NCBI GenBank assembly: GCA_900547135.1
Contig: URFJ01000069.1
Coordinates: 1-10,410, forward strand
Source of the DNA: an uncultured Eubacteriales bacterium
GTDB taxonomy: Bacteria; Bacillota; Clostridia; Christensenellales; CAG-138
DNA: 10,410 bases
Reading direction: 5' to 3'
The translations under genes were made by a program, and so were the position numbers. The notes under the pieces were generated by a model. The model was not told the DNA's origin and did not search any database. It worked only from the letters and a program-made list of their open reading frames with translations. Below, in pieces: positions 1 through 6,345 of the stretch (the stretch's first letter is position 1; each line of letters begins with the position of its first letter).

Positions 1-190
1 ACGCTGATTTTCCGCATAGGCGGTAATAGGTTCTAAGCCGCCGGAGGTAAATATGAAATTCGTGATTTTGGGCGACATGCGTGGCCAGAATTACACCTTG
101 CGGATGCGTGAGCGGTGAGTAAACGCGTACGGAAAAACTCGAAAACGGAGTAATCCGTTTTCTTAACCGCCTATGGCGGTAATACGCACT
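1..190 (-). repeat. Minus-oriented member of the hairpin repeat family
   Basis: Read on the minus strand from 185 downward, this stretch opens with TATTACCGCCATAGGCGGTT. That is the same leading hairpin type (stem at 166-171/175-180, 3-nt loop) that starts each 217-bp unit at 5912-6559. It then carries GCATGTCGCC (minus strand of 70-79), matching the last hairpin loop of the unit at 4805-4995. It ends with CTTAGAACCTATTACCGCC (around 36-19), where the next leading hairpin begins and runs off the window edge. The two leading hairpins are 156 bp apart, so this may be the end of a second tandem array with a shorter period. The segment at 28-47 (AGGTTCTAAGCCGCCGGAGG) recurs almost exactly at 6571-6591. 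No convincing gene lies here. Confidence 0.6.
133..162 (-). terminator. Probable terminator of the DUF4190-like gene
   Basis: A perfect inverted repeat (GAAAACGGA 141-149, loop GTAA, TCCGTTTTC 154-162) lies just past the stop codon of the minus-strand gene ending at 191. On the minus strand the stem is followed by GAGTTTTT (140-133), resembling an intrinsic terminator with the U-tract displaced by three bases. The hairpin is also inside the repeat member, so it may be part of that element. Confidence 0.45.
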
Positions 191-571
191 CTAAAGCAGG
201 GCGGCAATACGATATAACATTGGCTCCCACTCGAGCAGGGGCTCGGGGAATTCATTGAATAATGTGCCAAGCGAGCAGCTGAGGCCGATACAGCTTACCC
301 ACGTCAGGGCTATCATAGCCGAGACGGCGGTGGCTATGATGGACAAAACAAGGCCCGCTACCGAGATCCCGCTGTTGCATCCGGCTTTCCTTGCGCTGAT
401 TGCAAATAAGACCCCAACAATGCCAAGCGCAAGCCCAAGTATAGCCGGAAAGAAGAAAAACCCAAGCAATAAGCCAAAAAACACGCCGCATATCCCCAGA
501 ACAAGGCTGGCTATGGAAGCGCCGTAGCCCCTGCTGTTATCCCTGTCCGTCGGATTGTTGTTGAACTCCAT
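191..571 (-). CDS. DUF4190-like small membrane protein
   Basis: This is a 126-residue protein. It has a short polar N-terminus with several Asn and Asp residues, then two to three hydrophobic stretches (about residues 17-58 and 69-95) separated by a small basic loop (SARKAGCNSG). The Gly/Ala/Leu-rich first segment, the loop and the second helix (GISVAGLVLSIIATA) fit the DUF4190 pattern of small membrane proteins common in Firmicutes and Actinobacteria. Their function is not established. The C-terminus, including LSCSLGTLFNEF, is probably extracytoplasmic. The ATG at 571 has AAGGAG upstream (588-583 on the minus strand) with a long 11-nt spacing. A consensus-like promoter sits at 642-614. It appears monocistronic, ends with TAG, and a hairpin terminator follows. 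The family call rests on pattern recognition only. Confidence 0.75.
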   Translation of the reverse strand: MEFNNNPTDRDNSRGYGASIASLVLGICGVFFGLLLGFFFFPAILGLALGIVGVLFAISARKAGCNSGISVAGLVLSIIATAVSAMIALTWVSCIGLSCSLGTLFNEFPEPLLEWEPMLYRIAALL

Positions 572-613
572 ACCTCAATCAGCTCCTTAAATCATACTTA
601 CATTTCTAGGATA

Positions 614-642
614 ATTAGACCATTCCGCGCCGCTTATGTCAA
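614..642 (-). promoter_or_regulatory. Sigma-A-type promoter of the DUF4190-like gene
   Basis: On the minus strand TTGACA (642-637) and TCTAAT (619-614) are separated by exactly 17 nt. Transcription would start near 607, giving a leader of about 35 nt before the ATG at 571. The rest of the 572-730 intergenic stretch shows only a weak GCTGC/GCAGC inverted repeat (662-680), which might end the upstream operon. Confidence 0.7.
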
Positions 643-730
643 TACTATATAATTATAAACGGCTGCTTATGCCCGGCAGCGCTGAACCTATTCATTGCCT
701 AATTATTAAAAGATTAACTTATACAGAAAG

Positions 731-1669
731 CTAACGCTGCCGCGTCATTCTCAGGTCGTTTCCGGTCAGCCGTCGCGCCAGGCCGTTCTTGGGCGACAGC
801 AGCCTGGATACCGTGCGTTCGCCGTAAAAATCCGTCAGCTCTTGGACATTAAGGTTTGTAGCAAACGCCATGTGCCTGCCCGCGGCGGCGCGTTCGCTTA
901 CAACGGCGTGAAAATGCTCGACCGTTACGTTGGGTATTACCGGCTCGGTCCCAAGATCGTCGATTATAAGCAGATCCGGCTCCATAAACGTCGGCGCGCC
1001 TTCGCCGGACTTCAGGCCGCCCATTACATGATTAATAAAATTATAGGCCGTAAGCTTCAGCACGCTGAAGCCCCTCTCTATCACGCGTACCGCAATGCAG
1101 TCCAACAGAAACGTTTTGCCTATACCCACAGGCCCGAACATGAGAAGGTTTTTCTGCCTGTTGTCTGGAAAGCTGTCCGCGTATTCCACACAGAAATCGC
1201 GCATGCGAAGCATTTGGCGGCGCGCCTGCTCATCGTTGAATACGGACGCGTCGAACGCCTCGAACCTCTGGGAGGGGTCTACGCTGGAAAGCGAATACCG
1301 ATACCTTAGCGTCCTGTCTATCAGGCATCTGCACGGCCTTCGCCTCAAGCTGTCCAGATAGCCGGTGTCCTTGCATCTGGCGCATTCGTACCTTGGGCTT
1401 AGGTAGTCCTCGTCCAGGCCCAGCGCCGCCAGGCGGCCCGCCTCTGCGGCCTTCAGCGCAAGGATTGCGGCGTAAGCCTCATTGGCGTCGGCATCGCGCC
1501 TTTGAAGCTTTGCCCTGCCAAAGGAAAAGGCCAGGTTTCTGCGCTCCTGGCTCAGCGCGTACAGCTCTGGTTCCTTTGCATACAGCTCAAGCCGGCGCTT
1601 TTCGCATTCCTCAGCGGCGCGGCTTCGTTTTTGCTCATATTCGCGGCGTATCTCAACAGGCACCTTCAT
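731..1669 (-). CDS. DnaI/DnaC-type AAA+ helicase loader
   Basis: This 312-residue protein has the layout of the Firmicute DnaI helicase loader, which places the replicative helicase DnaC/DnaB on DNA during initiation and restart. Residues 1-90 are charged and helical. A zinc-binding pattern follows: C96-x2-C99 and C113-x-C115. The AAA+ core has Walker A GPVGIGKT (179-186), Walker B LLIIDD (233-238), a sensor-1 TN (271-272) and an arginine-rich ERTVSRL segment (284-290) suited to the arginine finger. I chose the ATG at 1669 because the sequence from MKVPVEI on looks like the family N-terminus. A TTG at 1687 would add six residues but has poor RBS spacing. The gene follows the DnaD-domain gene by 46 nt on the same strand, so the two are probably co-transcribed as a primosome operon. 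It ends with TAG. Confidence 0.88.
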   Translation of the reverse strand: MKVPVEIRREYEQKRSRAAEECEKRRLELYAKEPELYALSQERRNLAFSFGRAKLQRRDADANEAYAAILALKAAEAGRLAALGLDEDYLSPRYECARCKDTGYLDSLRRRPCRCLIDRTLRYRYSLSSVDPSQRFEAFDASVFNDEQARRQMLRMRDFCVEYADSFPDNRQKNLLMFGPVGIGKTFLLDCIAVRVIERGFSVLKLTAYNFINHVMGGLKSGEGAPTFMEPDLLIIDDLGTEPVIPNVTVEHFHAVVSERAAAGRHMAFATNLNVQELTDFYGERTVSRLLSPKNGLARRLTGNDLRMTRQR

Positions 1670-1715
1670 TAGTTTTCCAGCTTTCAAAAAATGTTTTATA
1701 GTCCTTTAGTATAGG

Positions 1716-2933
1716 TCAGGCGTCGCCGTCCATAAAATCTATCAGTATATGCTTCAGGTCGTCGTCGCTATAGCTGCGCTGGGAATACCTCAATGCCCGC
1801 GCATCCTTTTTCTTTGCGCCCTTCTTGGCGGATTTGTCCGCGTCCCGCGTCAGCTCCCGTGCGGCGCTTAGCGTTAAAACGCCGGCCTCATGCCATTGCG
1901 ACGCCAGCCTGCGAACCTCGGCAAACGGCGTTGACGAGTTTTTGGCGCAATCGGCGGCGTAAAGCAAAAGCTCAGCCGGCAGTTCCCATTCCCCGCTAAA
2001 GCGTTCCACCTGCTCGCGCTCCTGGGACTTCGGCGCGCGCTTTATACCGGCGCGCTCGAATATCAGCCTTGTCAGCTCGCGCACAGCCTCGCGCGCGGCG
2101 TCCTTTTTTTTGAGGTATTCGTCCACTTCGGTCGCCGATACAGCGCCGCTGTGGCGGTAGCTTTCAAGTATGGCGTCAAGGTAGTTGAACGACGGCTTGT
2201 ACGCGCCCGTCATCTCCACGCACGCCGCCTGTATGCTCTCCTCGTCAAAGCCCCAGCCCTTTGTCCATTTTTCATACATGTTAAGCTCGTCTTGAGTGGG
2301 CTTTCGGTTTATCCGCCACCTGTTCAGCAGCTTCTGCGCGCCGCTTGCGCGCTCTGCCATGGCCTTAATATGCTCCATGGCCTTTTCCTTTGTCAGTATT
2401 CCTGCTTCAGCCCATGATTTTGCCACGGCGTCCATATAATTCACGCTTACCTTCTGGCCCTTCATCGCCACGCAGTACTCGGCAACGGCGGCCATGGCGT
2501 CCTTATCCATGCCGAACACCTCCACCCAGTCGAGCATATGCCTAAGCTCCGTGCTGCTTAGCGTTCGCGCCGTAAATACCGAGTTTAGCGCGGCCACGTG
2601 CTCCGCGTATTCCATCACGGGCGACGGGGCGCTGGAAACAGCATGCTGCCTTGGCGTTAAATACCTTACCTGAACAGGATCTTCCCCTACCACGCGCACA
2701 AGGCCTCGCCTTTCCCAGTAAAAAAACGCTTCGATTACCGATTGCTCGTCCATTTCAAGAACAAGCTGTATGTCTCCGGCGTCCATATACGGGTTGCGGC
2801 ACAGCATAAGCCCGTACAGGTATACCTTTACGCTGTTGTCCGGCGCCTTTGGCATATATTCCGCAATGAATATATTTTCAACAGGCGTCATCTCCATCAT
2901 CGCGTGTTCATTTGAAAATATGCATTTAAGCAT
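1716..2933 (-). CDS. DnaD-domain primosome protein with repeated domains
   Basis: This 405-residue protein starts with a winged-helix-like region (about 15-95; TPVENIFIAEYMPKA and VKVYLYGL are typical of clostridial DnaD-like proteins). It then has a DnaD C-terminal-type domain at about 107-190, with VNYMDAVAKSWAEAGI. A second lies at about 203-275 (FNYLDAILESYRHSGA), and a weaker third at about 288-360 (FAEVRRLASQWHEAGVL). A basic, low-complexity linker (365-380) and an acidic tail ending DFMDGDA close the protein. DnaD/DnaB proteins remodel DNA and recruit the helicase-loader complex; adjacency to the loader gene supports that role. I preferred the ATG at 2933 over the one at 2966, because the extended -10 element at 2980-2972 would start transcription at about 2966, leaving the upstream codon leaderless. 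The RBS for 2933 is weak. Confidence 0.85.
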   Translation of the reverse strand: MLKCIFSNEHAMMEMTPVENIFIAEYMPKAPDNSVKVYLYGLMLCRNPYMDAGDIQLVLEMDEQSVIEAFFYWERRGLVRVVGEDPVQVRYLTPRQHAVSSAPSPVMEYAEHVAALNSVFTARTLSSTELRHMLDWVEVFGMDKDAMAAVAEYCVAMKGQKVSVNYMDAVAKSWAEAGILTKEKAMEHIKAMAERASGAQKLLNRWRINRKPTQDELNMYEKWTKGWGFDEESIQAACVEMTGAYKPSFNYLDAILESYRHSGAVSATEVDEYLKKKDAAREAVRELTRLIFERAGIKRAPKSQEREQVERFSGEWELPAELLLYAADCAKNSSTPFAEVRRLASQWHEAGVLTLSAARELTRDADKSAKKGAKKKDARALRYSQRSYSDDDLKHILIDFMDGDA

Positions 2934-2971
2934 CGCTTTGCACCATCCGTTATTTATAGTCCACAAAGCGT

Positions 2972-2980
2972 ATTATATCA
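2972..2980 (-). promoter_or_regulatory. Extended -10 promoter of the dnaD-like/dnaI-like operon
   Basis: The minus strand reads TGATATAAT (2980-2972), an extended -10 element (TGn plus TATAAT). No good -35 is visible 17 nt upstream. Its position supports translation from the ATG at 2933. Confidence 0.5.
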
Positions 2981-3238
2981 TAATTCACCAAAGGGCTGCG
3001 CTCATGTTCCGAGCATTTAACAGGCAGGTTTAAATTCAAATTTAGCCTATGGCCTTTTGCTGTATGGGCTTTTTCCCCGTGCGGCCGGACATACGAAACT
3101 GATAAAGGGATTTAGGCTTCCACTCTATCCATCCTTACATATATTGTAAAAATACCGTGAACTTTTTATCATATAATTGATTTTATTGTTAATAACTAGT
3201 AGCATAAACTAAAATAATGATCTTGGAGAAAAAGCTTA
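2981..3238. other. Intergenic region between divergent transcription units
   Basis: This is the spacer between the primosome operon and the glycosyltransferase gene. It becomes AT-rich toward the + gene. A TATAAT at 3172-3177 could be the -10 of the glycosyltransferase gene, but the only TTG-type -35 candidate (TTGTAA, 3144-3149) is 22 nt away, which is too far. GGAG at 3225-3228, ten nt before the ATG, is the ribosome binding site. I see no RNA gene or repeat copy here. Confidence 0.4.
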
Positions 3239-4804
3239 ATGAAATTAAAAAAGGCTGGCAGGGCACCGGAAATCCCAACTCCTGCAAAAATGAATTTAGG
3301 CGCGGTTTTACTCAAGATCTTTCTTATAATTTTCGCGTTTTCCTTTATAATAATCATTGGTGGCGTGATATTTGCCAATACCGTTTATGATTGTACTCCT
3401 GTAATAATATTGTTGCTGGTTGGCGTCAATATCGCGCTGATGTGCGTCATCTACCGCGCTTTTTGCAGACATACGGGGTTTTTAGAGCGCCGCTACAGTA
3501 CATTAATCGCTTCTGGGCTGCTTTTTTTCTTTATAGTAAACGTTGCCGTTGGTTTTATCATGCGCTACGAACCATCGTTTGATCTCGGGGCAATTTTCAC
3601 CGGAGCCTCCCAGTGGTCGTCAACGGGCGAGTTTATGAACCGGATCAATAGGACATGCGACCCGAATTACTTCTATTATTTCCCCAATAACCTTGGCGGA
3701 ATGTCGCTTTTGTTCATAGCCTTCAAGGCTGTCGCATGGCTTGGCATAACGGATTACTATGCCATAGCAATGATATTCAACGCGATTCTTGCCACCACTA
3801 CGGTTATGCTTATCGCACTTATATGCAAAAGACTATTTGGAATCAAGCAAAGCGTTATGGCTTTGATATTCGTCCTTATGAGTCCTCCGTTTTATTTCAT
3901 TGCCTCCGCTTTTTATACGGATTCGCTGTCCATGGTGTTCCCCGTGCTGATCGTATATCTGTATCTGCGTTATCTTGACAGCGGCGAAAATACTAAGAAA
4001 AAGGTGGTCTCGACCGTTTTATTAGGGCTGGCATGCGCGGTCGGGATGTTTGTCAAGTTTACGGTGATAATATCGCTTATCGCCGTAATATTGTACCATA
4101 TATGCACAAAGGGCTTTCGCTCGATCCTCCCCGCCGCCATTGCTTCCTTAGCGGCTATAATAGGTGTTTTCGCGCTTTTTAATGCGTATTTTTACTCAGT
4201 GCATATAGACAAGGATAAGGCCGACAGGCTGAAGATCCCCTATTCGCATTGGATCATGATGTCGCTGTATAAAGACGGAAGGTACAATCCGGGCGATTAT
4301 GAGTTTACGCGATCATTCGAAGACCCGTCCGAGCGCGAGTCCGCTATATTAAAGCAGATAGAGCTGCGGATAAAAAAAAGAGGCGTGGCCGGCATGCTAA
4401 AGCTGTTTAATGATAAGGGCATTATCGCTTTTGGGGACGCCACCTTTGCGCAATCGGATTTTCTTGACGACAATCCCACAAATAATACGTTTTTACATTC
4501 GCTGGCCCTATATGACGGCGAAAACCATGAAACGTATAAGTACGCCTGTTCGGGAGTTTATTTTTCCCTTCAGCTGCTTATGCTCGTCTCAGCGTTAGGC
4601 GGAATTTTTATAAAAGGCCAGCGGGTTGAAAACACCCTTCCGTTGCTTTGCGTGTTTGGAATAATGCTGTTTTTAATGCTGTGGGAAGTAACGGGAAGAT
4701 ACGGTACCAATTATATACCCATGATTATGATTTCAGCCGTGTCGGGGCTGGATATGCTTACAGGTGCGCTGAACAAAAAGAAAACCCTGAATTTAAAACC
4801 ATAG
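3239..4804 (+). CDS. GT-C-like polytopic membrane glycosyltransferase
   Basis: This 521-residue integral membrane protein has roughly ten or more hydrophobic segments, beginning at about 20-47, 54-75 and 88-106. After the third segment comes EPSFDLGAIF (111-120), with an aspartate (D115) placed like the catalytic acidic residue in the first outer loop of GT-C enzymes. FPNNLGG (148-154) and YTDSLSM (226-232) are also typical of PMT/GT39-like families, as is GRYGTNYIPMI near the C-terminus (487-497). A soluble extracytoplasmic domain spans about 322-435. Enzymes of this fold move sugars from polyprenyl-phosphate donors to acceptors outside the membrane; substrate and acceptor cannot be told here. 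No glycan-assembly genes flank it. It ends with TAG and a repeat unit begins immediately. The fold call is fairly secure; the exact family is not. Confidence 0.7.
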   Translation: MKLKKAGRAPEIPTPAKMNLGAVLLKIFLIIFAFSFIIIIGGVIFANTVYDCTPVIILLLVGVNIALMCVIYRAFCRHTGFLERRYSTLIASGLLFFFIVNVAVGFIMRYEPSFDLGAIFTGASQWSSTGEFMNRINRTCDPNYFYYFPNNLGGMSLLFIAFKAVAWLGITDYYAIAMIFNAILATTTVMLIALICKRLFGIKQSVMALIFVLMSPPFYFIASAFYTDSLSMVFPVLIVYLYLRYLDSGENTKKKVVSTVLLGLACAVGMFVKFTVIISLIAVILYHICTKGFRSILPAAIASLAAIIGVFALFNAYFYSVHIDKDKADRLKIPYSHWIMMSLYKDGRYNPGDYEFTRSFEDPSERESAILKQIELRIKKRGVAGMLKLFNDKGIIAFGDATFAQSDFLDDNPTNNTFLHSLALYDGENHETYKYACSGVYFSLQLLMLVSALGGIFIKGQRVENTLPLLCVFGIMLFLMLWEVTGRYGTNYIPMIMISAVSGLDMLTGALNKKKTLNLKP

Positions 4805-4995
4805 GATCGCAAAATGCGGCCATTGCGATTCACGTCGCGCTTGCTCAGCGCGGCCGCATGGGGCTTTTGCCCCATACCCCGCTATCCCGAAAAACAATGT
4901 TTAACTTTTATATTTTGGATTTTCATCGTTCGCTCTCAAGGTATCAAAAGGCCGGCGCGCATGTCGCCTGCTTTTGATGGATTGTATTTTTAGTC
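4805..4995 (+). repeat. Diverged, hairpin-rich repeat unit after the glycosyltransferase
   Basis: This + oriented unit contains an 8-bp stem (ATGCGGCC 4814-4821 / GGCCGCAT 4852-4859) enclosing GCGCT/AGCGC (4837-4841/4847-4851). Next is a GGGGC-TTTT-GCCCC hairpin (4860-4873) followed by ATACCCCG. The last is a hairpin with outer stem ATCAAAAG (4943-4950) / CTTTTGAT (4971-4978). The stretch 4933-4983 matches 6444-6494 at 49 of 51 positions, and GCGATTCACGTCGCGCTTGC (4826 on) resembles the corresponding part of the 217-bp units. It probably doubles as the 3' end of the glycosyltransferase transcript, because ATTGTATTTTT follows the last hairpin. No coding sequence is supported. Confidence 0.75.
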
Positions 4996-5026
4996 GACGC
5001 GATGCCTATGGTCCAAGCGGCTCTTA

Positions 5027-5275
5027 CTATTCATGTGGCTGAATCCCTTTAAAGAACTCAGAGAAGTCAACGTTATAGACCTGTTTGAGGGCGACCAGGT
5101 CGGTTACCTTTATATTCCGCCTTCCAAGTTCGATTTTCGCATACGAAGGCCGATCAAGATTACTGCCCAATAAATTCATTTGTTCAACGACTTTGATTTG
5201 AGATAACCCCGAACCGGCACGCAGCCGCTTTAGGTTTGAAGATAAACTTACATTTTGAAGAATCATATTTCTCAT
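5027..5275 (-). CDS. XRE-family helix-turn-helix regulator
   Basis: This 82-residue protein is essentially one HTH_3/Cro-CI-type DNA-binding domain (about residues 12-75). LKRLRAGSGLSQIKVVEQMN forms the first helices, LDRPSYAKIELGRR the recognition region, and VTDLVALKQVYNVDFSEFF the C-terminal helices. The insertion LLGSNL before the recognition helix is common in a subgroup of small clostridial and phage-like regulators. I chose the ATG at 5275 because AGGGG lies 8 nt upstream; the ATG at 5305 would add ten unlikely residues. It is transcribed away from the + gene at 5400, and the 124-nt space between the two starts holds a likely operator. This suggests repression of that gene and perhaps of itself. 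It ends with TAG, and repeat members lie on both sides of the pair. Confidence 0.85.
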   Translation of the reverse strand: MRNMILQNVSLSSNLKRLRAGSGLSQIKVVEQMNLLGSNLDRPSYAKIELGRRNIKVTDLVALKQVYNVDFSEFFKGIQPHE

Positions 5276-5319
5276 AATTATAACCCCTATAATTCGGTGA
5301 CTCATCGGGCACTTTTCTA

Positions 5320-5349
5320 TTGATTATATGATTATTCCCATGATATAAT
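5320..5349 (+). promoter_or_regulatory. Promoter of the 121-residue protein gene
   Basis: TTGATT (5320-5325) and TATAAT (5344-5349) are 18 nt apart, and TG at 5341-5342 makes the second box an extended -10. Transcription would begin near 5356, about 44 nt before the ATG at 5400. Confidence 0.65.
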
Positions 5350-5351
5350 GG

Positions 5352-5367
5352 TGTCCCATGGGGTACA
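5352..5367. promoter_or_regulatory. Candidate operator for the XRE regulator
   Basis: TGTCCCATGGGGTACA is an imperfect palindrome centred on the perfect CCCATGGG (5355-5362), lying directly over the predicted transcription start of the + gene. A second CCCATG half-element lies at 5338-5343 between the -35 and -10 boxes. This arrangement fits a repressor site for the divergently encoded regulator, but binding is inferred. Confidence 0.4.
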
Positions 5368-5399
5368 ATTTCTAAATTTTTAAAAGGAGCGAAAAGATC

Positions 5400-5765
5400 A
5401 TGTCAAACAAAACGGTATTGGAATCTTTGGTAGAGGACATAGAAGGATTGGAGAAGATGCAAAACTATATGATGAGCGACGATATAATAACTTATGACGA
5501 TTTGATCAGGGAAATCAAGGTGGACCATTTCAGCGGCTATGAATACATACTCCCGGTTTTGCTTTTATCTACGGTAGATCCTGTTATCGACCGCGCGGTA
5601 AGGCGCATTTTCATTAAATTATACAGCGATAGAATGCGCCAGGCAGGAGCGTCCGAAACAGTTGATATGGTAATGGATATATTGGATGAGGAGCACCAAA
5701 GATGGGAGGCCAGGCGGAAAAGAGTAATGCTGTTGGAAGGGCGGGAAAGCAACAAATCTGTTTAA
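5400..5765 (+). CDS. Unrecognised 121-residue protein, divergent from an XRE regulator
   Basis: I do not recognise this protein. It is predicted to be mostly helical and soluble, with an acidic first third (VEDIEGLEKM, SDDIITYDDL), a hydrophobic segment YILPVLLLSTVDPVID (residues 49-64), a basic helix (RAVRRIFIKLYSDRMR) and a charged tail (EEHQRWEARRKR). There is no signal peptide or clear membrane span. AAGGAG (5384-5389) lies ten nt before the ATG, and a good promoter precedes it, so it is likely expressed. Pairing with an XRE regulator is a layout seen in toxin-antitoxin and phage-type switches, but no toxin fold can be seen. The pair sits between two blocks of the same repeat family. Confidence 0.75.
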   Translation: MSNKTVLESLVEDIEGLEKMQNYMMSDDIITYDDLIREIKVDHFSGYEYILPVLLLSTVDPVIDRAVRRIFIKLYSDRMRQAGASETVDMVMDILDEEHQRWEARRKRVMLLEGRESNKSV

Positions 5766-5911
5766 AGATAATATAAATTTAGGTACATATTCCCAAGATA
5801 TACAACCCATAAATAATTAGCGTATATGACACAAAGCTTGGACCTTGTTTAGCACTAAGTAAGTTGCTTGGGGCTCCGCCCCATACCCCGCCAAAGGAGA
5901 CTTTTTGTAAA
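5766..5911 (+). other. Spacer with a GGGGCTCCGCCCC hairpin module
   Basis: The first 100 nt are AT-rich and featureless. GGGGC-TCC-GCCCC (5870-5882) followed by ATACCCCGCC is the counterpart of the GGGGC-TTTT-GCCCC-ATACCCCG module at 4860-4881. The stem is conserved while the loop differs. It directly precedes the tandem array, so it is probably part of the same repeat family. Confidence 0.55.
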
Positions 5912-6128
5912 ATCGCCATAGGCGATTCGCGTTGCGCTTGCCCAGCGCCACGCGAGTTAACCCGCAAAACACGGCCCTCGGCTGCAAGCAGCTATCGGAC
6001 CATGTTTTGCACTCAAAGTATCAAAAATCACCGTACATGCCGGTGATTTTGATGGATTATATTTCTTAGGATATGTACCCAAGCTTAATGCTATCCCCTT
6101 GCATTTTTTGGAGTTCTTAGAACCTATT
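5912..6128 (+). repeat. 217-bp structured tandem repeat, copy A
   Basis: Copy A starts with ATCGCCATAGGCGAT (hairpin 1). Hairpin 2 follows: CGCGT/ACGCG and GCGCT/AGCGC, 5928-5954. Hairpin 3 has an outer stem GCAAAACA (5964-5971) / TGTTTTGC (6003-6010) around an inner GCTGC-AA-GCAGC (5981-5992). Hairpin 4 is ATCAAAAATCACCG (6020-6033) / CGGTGATTTTGAT (6041-6053), with one bulged A and the loop TACATGC. The unit ends in TTTTTTGGAGTTCTTAGAACC. It differs from copy B at only three positions. Confidence 0.9.
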
Positions 6129-6345
6129 ATCGCCATAGGCGATTCGCGTTGCGCTTGCCCAGCGCCACGCGAGTTAACCCGCAAAATACGGCCTTCGGCT
6201 GCAAGCAGCTATCGGACCATGTTTTGCTCTCAAAGTATCAAAAATCACCGTACATGCCGGTGATTTTGATGGATTATATTTCTTAGGATATGTACCCAAG
6301 CTTAATGCTATCCCCTTGCATTTTTTGGAGTTCTTAGAACCTATT
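6129..6345 (+). repeat. 217-bp structured tandem repeat, copy B
   Basis: Copy B is exactly 217 bp after copy A and differs by three substitutions. Two of these (C to T at 6187 and 6194) fall in the hairpin 3 stem opposite G residues (6221 and 6214), turning C-G pairs into U.G wobbles in a + strand RNA. The third (T at 6229) is outside the stems. All four hairpins are otherwise identical to copy A. Confidence 0.9.

Noticed and set aside
53..118. A 21-codon frame with GGAGG five nt upstream of ATG
   Set aside because: The GGAGG belongs to the repeat module GGTTCTAAGCCGCCGGAGG, which recurs at 6573-6591 without an ATG after it. The frame lies inside a repeat member and resembles nothing known.
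662..680. Terminator for the DnaI-type gene (GCTGC/GCAGC)
   Set aside because: The stem is only 5 bp with a 9-nt loop and no solid T-tract; too weak to call.
842..1309. Plus-strand open frame of 155 codons
   Set aside because: It is a shadow of the DnaI-type gene on the other strand, whose Walker and zinc motifs are intact.
2934..2966. Upstream ATG of the DnaD-like gene at 2966
   Set aside because: It falls at the predicted transcription start of the extended -10 promoter at 2980-2972 and would be leaderless; the ATG at 2933 fits family N-termini better.
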